A stretch of DNA of 11,958 nucleotides, taken from the NCBI GenBank assembly GCA_964474685.1, contig CAYYTE010000036.1, positions 1 to 11,958 of the forward strand, in the 5' to 3' direction. The stretch is from UBA1737 sp964474685. Its GTDB lineage: Bacteria; Bacillota_I; Bacilli_A; ML615J-28; CAG-313. A program made the translations under genes and the position numbers. The notes under the pieces are model-generated. The model was not told the origin of the DNA, did not search any database, and was given only the letters and a program-made list of their open reading frames with translations. Positions 8,801 to 11,958 of this stretch are shown in pieces (the stretch's first letter is position 1; every line of letters begins with the position of its first letter).

Positions 8801-9177
8801 TCTGCTTCCTTTAATTCTTCAACGCTAAATACACTCTTATAAATGTATTTAATAAAAGCATCATTTGCTTCGTCGACTTTTGCAATTTCCTCTTTGTATA
8901 ATTGATTATCAATTAAACGAAGAAGTTCTGCGGAGCCATAACTTTGTTTTAGGTATGTGTATAGACGATCGTTGGTGATTTTTAAATCATCAAGGGTCAA
9001 ATAAACATCATTAGCATTACTAATTGTTGGTGTACGATGGCTCGAACTTTTCACACTAGATACAACAATTGTAATAGCAAGAATTAGTACAAGTGCGATG
9101 ATTACAGGAAGAGTGGTTTTTAAACCAGCAGGCATCCCTTTTTTCTCACCTGTTGTAACATTTTTTTCCTTTGACAT
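5836..9177 (-). CDS. Giant membrane-anchored SurA/PrsA-like protein with Ig-like insert and parvulin-type domain
   Basis: A 1113-aa protein, first gene of the operon. A basic cytoplasmic start and one membrane segment (22-42) anchor it outside the cell. Residues about 58-200 resemble the SurA N-terminal domain (VYLTLDDLKITNDRLYTYL, LRLIDNQLY). Residues about 330-425 look like an inserted bacterial Ig-like domain (NLILPTVGK, VSITWTMDAS, ELNLTAVLKYGT, NYDVTIAK) absent from the downstream paralog. A shared YGWKNFIKDYFGVESDEEL follows at 719-737. From 783 to 955 I see a divergent parvulin (PpiC) pattern: SAHNIVIGV with His786, an acidic EF-hand-like loop (Asp793, Asn795, Asp797, Gly798, Glu804), helices, then FETSYGYHMVSIL with His949, the usual parvulin end strand. 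A probable coiled coil spans about 975-1025. The start follows AGGAGA (9184-9189, 6-base spacing). Prolyl isomerase/chaperone activity on exported proteins is inferred. Confidence 0.7.
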   Translation of the reverse strand: MSKEKNVTTGEKKGMPAGLKTTLPVIIALVLILAITIVVSSVKSSSHRTPTISNANDVYLTLDDLKITNDRLYTYLKQSYGSAELLRLIDNQLYKEEIAKVDEANDAFIKYIYKSVFSVEELKEADSKTYQTTWETLIDTLIQNNLLSKADAATDNTYNSKNTTTTETSELAKATCSKAWVVVKSYYKMQYARNEWAKTAYLKEYQQGRTDNDKTGLFDDKDIATYYDENYTGSCTGLYIPFSSEKAALEMMKRYGINTDTNYVLTTNAKGWVNSSFDATKGTVTASDYLTNEQVMAKFVSMYNEVLGYYQSGDIIKTDSYTREFSKIKSAYAVKALLDTLMSDNDTLSTNLILPTVGKVAGYEDVSITWTMDASDYATFDGGNKITIGANAAFEELNLTAVLKYGTAEDAPTITTNYDVTIAKNAANDKDTTLTLTDAQPQFNYKFTDEFLENPGNEFSTFKWDKETSDAVNTELTKYLSATSTKLTLSDDVNTFYKSYTVKPVAMGNYFILAIKLTEEKPMELYTQDDDDNYTFSTTDEGKAIYNEIVEKKTQDLYTDNNLNEQIYQNRFNHTLKVYDPYLQAIYEYNYKYFYETTLKVTDYDAYKVTKKPKKNWVATIVLDDKSTFTITTDDLWKELESKYGVSQALNLINVYEVAGNKAYNTVYNPYTQEVYDEYTFNTLLSSEIASLRKNFELNYFTYSYLSYYGFIPNFPAKYGWKNFIKDYFGVESDEELLASNSFGGTVYSNALELFTKEVYENAGGKQLYWKYIDENSEKYYSVSAHNIVIGVDYNYDGKADTNELVDEETNERKDCNWTAEQRALAKELSAFLYSHAVDTGEQTLASQLTAIVKMYNEADMVYDETLYNEAVANNTSIYDFNYFAKFKQKNITVTLEATQSYTSSSSLVQEFVDEMLNVYNLLKTDDLLTATLDSPYVTDAFETSYGYHMVSILSGAAATDPVTQQDIDIYVANTAVTTAKTALEKTKENIKTNKEKGAAVDTYEAQLIIDTAELEKTVKELTAVLLKYKVVDENWVYGIDGYTIDEEITTRAEAWYKTAYESLTKSKELSKALVKATNQLITDGKIKFTTESNLDFLKIVLEVITKTNEKDE

Positions 9178-9220
9178 ATTCTTTCTCCTTTTCTATAAAT
9201 ATGTATAAGATAACATTAAT

Positions 9221-9249
9221 ATGATACCATTTTTTCCGAAAAAAATCAA
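9221..9249 (-). promoter_or_regulatory. Promoter of the SurA-like operon
   Basis: On the minus strand, TTGATT (9244-9249) and TATCAT (9221-9226) are separated by 17 bases, with an extended -10 TG directly upstream (TGGTATCAT). The predicted transcript has a leader of roughly 35-40 bases before ATG 9177. No other convincing promoter was seen before the second gene, so both genes are probably co-transcribed. Confidence 0.7.
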
Positions 9250-9479
9250 TTAAATAAGCCGAATCTACTTAGATAAAATGACTTTTTTTAAAAGATTTAT
9301 CCAGAATGTTAACTCAATGTGAAGTTTGTGTGAAATCGTTTATTTTAGCTATTTTTATTGGATTAATAGATGCCCAATAAATGGTATTTATACCCTAATT
9401 TCCTTTTTTTCATAAGTTTAAAATGATTCTATTGAGGATTAAAAAACATTTATAATCAATTTAAAGCAATGGTTTTTAC
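9250..9479. other. Intergenic region between divergent operons
   Basis: Together with its flanking promoters this gap is 360 bases (9178-9537). No coding stretch was found. It contains a bulged inverted repeat at 9272-9301 (GATAAA and CTTTT against AAAAG and TTTATC) and a short palindrome GGTAT-TT-ATACC at 9383-9394. Either could be a protein-binding site, but both are short and lie in AT-rich DNA, where such symmetry arises by chance. Confidence 0.4.
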
Positions 9480-9508
9480 TTGAAATACACCTCAAATTAT
9501 AGTATAAT
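9480..9508 (+). promoter_or_regulatory. Promoter of the YwaF-like membrane protein gene
   Basis: TTGAAA (9480-9485) and a perfect TATAAT (9503-9508) are separated by 17 bases, a near-consensus SigA-type promoter. Transcription would begin around 9515, giving a leader of about 23 bases with AAGGTGG at 9525-9531 ahead of ATG 9538. Confidence 0.82.
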
Positions 9509-9530
9509 ATTTTTATTCAATTTCAAGGTG
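9488..9530. repeat. Near-perfect inverted repeat spanning promoter and ribosome site
   Basis: CACCTCAAATT (9488-9498) and AATTTCAAGGTG (9519-9530) are inverted copies differing by one base and a one-base bulge. They flank the -10 box and include the ribosome binding site. Only the right arm would be transcribed, so if it is functional it is more likely an operator for a dimeric regulator than an RNA hairpin. The meaning is uncertain. Confidence 0.35.
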
Positions 9531-9537
9531 GATTCTT

Positions 9538-10368
9538 ATGACTTTTTTAGAAAAAATACTTAGTATACTTCAATCTACAATGAAAACACCAACTTATTAT
9601 GGATGGTTTCATTTATTATTTTTTGCAATATTAATTGTTGCATGTGTATTTGCGGTATTATATGGCAAAAGAGCGAATACAAATCAAATCAGGAAGTTTC
9701 TTATTCTATGTGGCGTTACTATGGTTGCTTTTGAAATCTATAAGCAAATAATATTTACTTTTAATAATACTCCCGAAGGTATTGTAGGTGATTATTTGTG
9801 GTACGCATTTCCTTTTCAGTTTTGTTCTACACCTATGTACTTAATGTTAATTGGGGGGATAATGAAACCTTGCAAACTGCAAAAGTTTATTCACAGTTAT
9901 TTATCAACATTTGCTGTATTTGGTGGCTTATGTGTTTATTTTTATCCGAATGATGTATTTATGTCATATGTTGGAATAAACATTCAAACGATGATTCACC
10001 ATGGACTTCAAATTGTTGTTGGTTGTTTCTTAATTGCTCATTATCGTAAGGAATTAAACTGGAAGTTTTATTTACAAGGAGTTCCTGTATTTTTAATTCT
10101 ATGTGCATTTGCAATTATTCTTAACCTCACAGTTCCGAACTTTATTGAAGATACATTTAATATGTTTTTTATTAGTCCAATATCTCCTTGTACCTTACCT
10201 TTGTTAGACTATATATATCTTCACACTCCATATTTCGTTTTTTTGTTGATATATCTATTGGGTTTCTGTCTTGCCGCAGCAGTTGTATTTGTTCTAGCAA
10301 AAGTTATTATTTATGTATCTTGTCTTATTTCTTCAAAGTTAAAAAAGCATGAGACTGTATTAGAATAA
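9538..10368 (+). CDS. YwaF/TIGR02206-type integral membrane protein
   Basis: A 276-aa polytopic membrane protein with about six or seven hydrophobic segments (roughly 22-42, 54-74, 93-110, 118-137, 150-168, 180-200, 230-262). Family-like signatures are GWFHLLFF (22-29), FEIYKQ (65-70), FPFQFCSTPMYLMLIGG (91-107) and IHHGLQI (153-159). These recall the YwaF/TIGR02206 membrane proteins of Bacillota and spirochaetes, which I recall are related to eukaryotic TMEM164, a lipid acyltransferase with an essential cysteine. If that relation holds, Cys96 in QFCSTP and His154/His155 are candidate functional residues. The bacterial role is not established to my knowledge, and I assign none. It is transcribed alone from a near-consensus promoter and closed by a strong terminator. 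Confidence 0.72.
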   Translation: MTFLEKILSILQSTMKTPTYYGWFHLLFFAILIVACVFAVLYGKRANTNQIRKFLILCGVTMVAFEIYKQIIFTFNNTPEGIVGDYLWYAFPFQFCSTPMYLMLIGGIMKPCKLQKFIHSYLSTFAVFGGLCVYFYPNDVFMSYVGINIQTMIHHGLQIVVGCFLIAHYRKELNWKFYLQGVPVFLILCAFAIILNLTVPNFIEDTFNMFFISPISPCTLPLLDYIYLHTPYFVFLLIYLLGFCLAAAVVFVLAKVIIYVSCLISSKLKKHETVLE

Positions 10369-10430
10369 AATATATGTCTTTATAAATAAGAATAATTTAT
10401 TTTACCCATTCTTAATCAATTTATCTTACT

Positions 10431-10464
10431 ATTAACCCTCTTTTTTAGAGGGTTAATTTTTTTT
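10431..10464 (+). terminator. Intrinsic terminator after the YwaF-like gene
   Basis: A perfect 10-bp stem, ATTAACCCTC (10431-10440) and GAGGGTTAAT (10448-10457), has a TTTTTTA loop and is followed by a run of eight T (10457-10464). It ends the monocistronic transcript about 60 bases after the stop codon. Confidence 0.92.
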
Positions 10465-10592
10465 ATTATTTATATGCCTAAAGATGTTAATTGTTTTTAG
10501 ATTAAAAATCATAAAGAATTTATTTGATTTCATATGTATATAAAGAAGAATTTATTAATCAATACTTGTAAAAATAGTTGGTATTATTTACT

Positions 10593-10620
10593 TTTAAATG
10601 CGTGAAGAATATGATATAAT
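10593..10620 (+). promoter_or_regulatory. Promoter of the walJ-rlmH operon
   Basis: A perfect TATAAT (10615-10620) is preceded by an extended -10 TG (TGATATAAT). The -35 is weak: TTTAAA at 10593-10598, 16 bases upstream, is the best candidate. The leader would be about 18 bases, with GAGGA (10636-10640) before ATG 10645. Confidence 0.7.
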
Positions 10621-10644
10621 AGGTAAAGATTAAGCGAGGAAAAT

Positions 10645-11448
10645 ATGAGAATAGTAGTTTTAGCAAGTGGTTCTAAGGGAAACTGCACATATATTGAAAC
10701 ACCCCAAACAAAGATATTAATAGATGTGGGAATCTCCTTTTTACAAGTTAGAAAAAGACTGAATTCACTAGGAGTTACTTTAGATCATCTAGATGGTATT
10801 TTTATAAGTCATGAGCATAGTGACCATGTGAAACATTTAGAAATGGTTTTGAAATATTATCATTGTCCCCTATTTATTCACGAAAAAACTTATAACAGGT
10901 TAATGAGTGGTTGTGTTTTTTCAACATATCATGCTGTGCCTTATTTTATTAAAGAAGATAAAAGATATCAATTAAACGATTTAGAAGTGATGCCTCTTAA
11001 ACTATCTCATGATGCTGTTCATGTACTTGGTTTTATTTGTAAGGAAGCAAATGTGAATGAGAATCTTTCGTTTGCGAGTGTTACAGATACTGGAATATTA
11101 CCTGAGAAATATATTTCTTTGTTGTCTGAGGTTTCGGTTCTATTGTTTGAATCGAATCATGACGTCCAAATGTTGCAAGAATCAAATCGACCATATAGTT
11201 TAATTCGTCGTATTCTTTCGAATAAAGGTCATATGTCCAATATATATTGTGACGAAATGTTAAAGAAAATTGTATCCATGCAAACAAAAATTGTTGTTCT
11301 TGCTCATATTAGTGAAGAATGCAATACGTATGATTTAGCATATAATGAATGTATGGCGTATTTTAATAATCATCCTTCCTTTATTCTTAGGGTTGCAAAG
11401 CAAAAAGAAGCATTACCAATTATTGAGGTGAATAAATGTTTCGATTGA
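10645..11448 (+). CDS. walJ: WalJ/YycJ-type metallo-beta-lactamase-fold exonuclease
   Basis: A 267-aa cytoplasmic protein of the metallo-beta-lactamase superfamily and close to the usual YycJ length. It opens with VVLASGSKGNCTYIE, the typical family start. The metal-binding motif HEHSDH is at 56-61; further ligand-like residues are in LSHDAVH (120-126), VTDTG (146-150), FESNHD (168-173), GHMSN (195-199) and LAHIS (219-223). All key residues look intact. YycJ/WalJ proteins are two-metal 5'-3' DNA exonucleases linked to mismatch repair in bacilli; in many Bacillota the gene lies in the walRK cluster. Here it is the first gene after its promoter and no walK or walR is visible upstream, so the cluster is rearranged. 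It overlaps rlmH by 13 bases. Its stop is TGA, and readthrough would add only six codons. Confidence 0.88.
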   Translation: MRIVVLASGSKGNCTYIETPQTKILIDVGISFLQVRKRLNSLGVTLDHLDGIFISHEHSDHVKHLEMVLKYYHCPLFIHEKTYNRLMSGCVFSTYHAVPYFIKEDKRYQLNDLEVMPLKLSHDAVHVLGFICKEANVNENLSFASVTDTGILPEKYISLLSEVSVLLFESNHDVQMLQESNRPYSLIRRILSNKGHMSNIYCDEMLKKIVSMQTKIVVLAHISEECNTYDLAYNECMAYFNNHPSFILRVAKQKEALPIIEVNKCFD

Positions 11449-11894
11449 TTTGCGTGGGAAAGATAAAAGAAACTTTTTATAGTGAAGCTATAAATGAATA
11501 TTTAAAAAGACTTAGTGCGTTTACCAAGGTTGAATGCGTAGAAGTTAAAGAGGTTAATATTTATAATATAGAAAAGAATATATTAGAAGAGGGGAAGAAC
11601 ATTTTAAAAGTAATCAATAAAGAAGATTATGTGATTACTTTAGAGATTAAAGGTAAGACATTTGACAGTGTTGAATTCTCTAAACATTTAGAAAACCTTC
11701 AAGTTCAGGGGAAGAGCTGTATTGATTTTGTCATTGGTGGTTCAAATGGATTATCAAATGAAGTAATAAATAGGAAAGATGAAAACCTATCTTTTTCAGA
11801 TTTTACCTTTCCACATCAACTTATGAGAGTGATTGCTTTGGAACAATTGTATCGGGCAATGACGATTATTAATCATAAAGAATATCATAAATAG
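11436..11894 (+). CDS. rlmH: 23S rRNA pseudouridine-1915 N3-methyltransferase RlmH
   Basis: A complete 152-aa SPOUT-family methyltransferase, about the normal family length of 155-160. RlmH uses S-adenosylmethionine to methylate pseudouridine 1915 (E. coli numbering) in helix 69 of 23S rRNA on assembled ribosomes. Signatures are all present: LEIKGKTFDSVEFS (69-82), the knot loop FVIGGSNGLS (98-107), FPHQLMRVIALEQLYRA (125-141) and the C-terminal YHK (150-152), which forms part of the active site in known members. The start is set by GAGGTG at 11425-11430, 5 bases before ATG, inside the end of walJ; the 13-base overlap predicts coupled translation. The usual htrA-like gene found between walJ and rlmH in several bacilli is absent. 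Confidence 0.95.
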   Translation: MFRLICVGKIKETFYSEAINEYLKRLSAFTKVECVEVKEVNIYNIEKNILEEGKNILKVINKEDYVITLEIKGKTFDSVEFSKHLENLQVQGKSCIDFVIGGSNGLSNEVINRKDENLSFSDFTFPHQLMRVIALEQLYRAMTIINHKEYHK

Positions 11895-11905
11895 GAGAAA
11901 AAAAG

Positions 11906-11958
11906 ATGAATTTATTTATTAATATTGTATTTTTAACATTGGTAACAGGATTTGCGGG
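11906..11958 (+). CDS. Start of an unidentified exported or membrane protein (partial)
   Basis: ATG at 11906 follows AGGAGA (11893-11898), which overlaps the rlmH stop, with 7-base spacing. The 17 complete codons before the window end read MNLFINIVFLTLVTGFA, a hydrophobic segment fitting a signal peptide or first membrane helix. Only 11 bases separate it from rlmH, so it is probably the third gene of the operon. The rest lies outside the window and no family can be named. Confidence 0.6.
   Translation, partial: MNLFINIVFLTLVTGFA

Noticed and set aside
9272..9301. Bulged hairpin as a terminator between the divergent operons
   Set aside because: No gene ends here, the stem is AT-rich with mismatches, and no T run follows it.
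11081..11287. Minus-strand open frame of 68 codons inside walJ
   Set aside because: It is antisense to conserved walJ motifs (FESNHD, GHMSN) and has no ribosome site.

Overview
The window is AT-rich DNA that looks like a chromosomal piece from a low-GC Bacillota, probably an uncultured, host-associated relative of the Bacilli, Erysipelotrichia or Mollicutes. The reasons are strong AGGAGG-type ribosome binding sites, consensus SigA-like promoters, an adjacent walJ-type/rlmH pair as in Bacillota, lipoprotein signals, and BspA-like leucine-rich repeats of the sort common in gut and oral bacteria. Tryptophan is encoded by TGG and TGA serves as a stop, so the standard bacterial code 11 fits better than the Mycoplasma code 4. 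The lineage is an inference.

Region 1-1182 has no intact gene of normal size. It holds short open stretches in shifting frames with protein-like composition, most simply read as one or more decayed genes, and a 24-codon frame behind a perfect AGGAGG. Region 1183-3278 is a two-gene secreted module: a C39/papain-like cysteine peptidase with a Cys/His-rich tail, then an overlapping gene for a small leucine-rich-repeat surface protein, closed by a strong hairpin terminator that probably serves both strands.

Region 3282-9249 (minus strand) is an operon of two very large paralogous exported proteins, 1113 aa and then 846 aa. Both have a SurA/PrsA-like N-terminal region and a highly divergent parvulin-like (PpiC) C-terminal region with an acidic, EF-hand-like loop directly after its first strand. 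The 1113-aa protein is held by an N-terminal membrane anchor and carries an inserted Ig-like domain. The 846-aa protein is a lipoprotein and has lost one of the two parvulin signature histidines. They are probably surface folding factors working together, and are the most unusual part of the window.

Region 9250-10464 holds a good promoter, a YwaF/TIGR02206-type polytopic membrane protein and its terminator. Region 10593-11958 is a housekeeping operon: a WalJ/YycJ-type metallo-beta-lactamase-fold nuclease, the 23S rRNA methyltransferase RlmH (overlapping by 13 bases), and the first codons of another, probably membrane or exported, protein cut by the window end. No RNA genes, insertion sequences or CRISPR arrays were seen.
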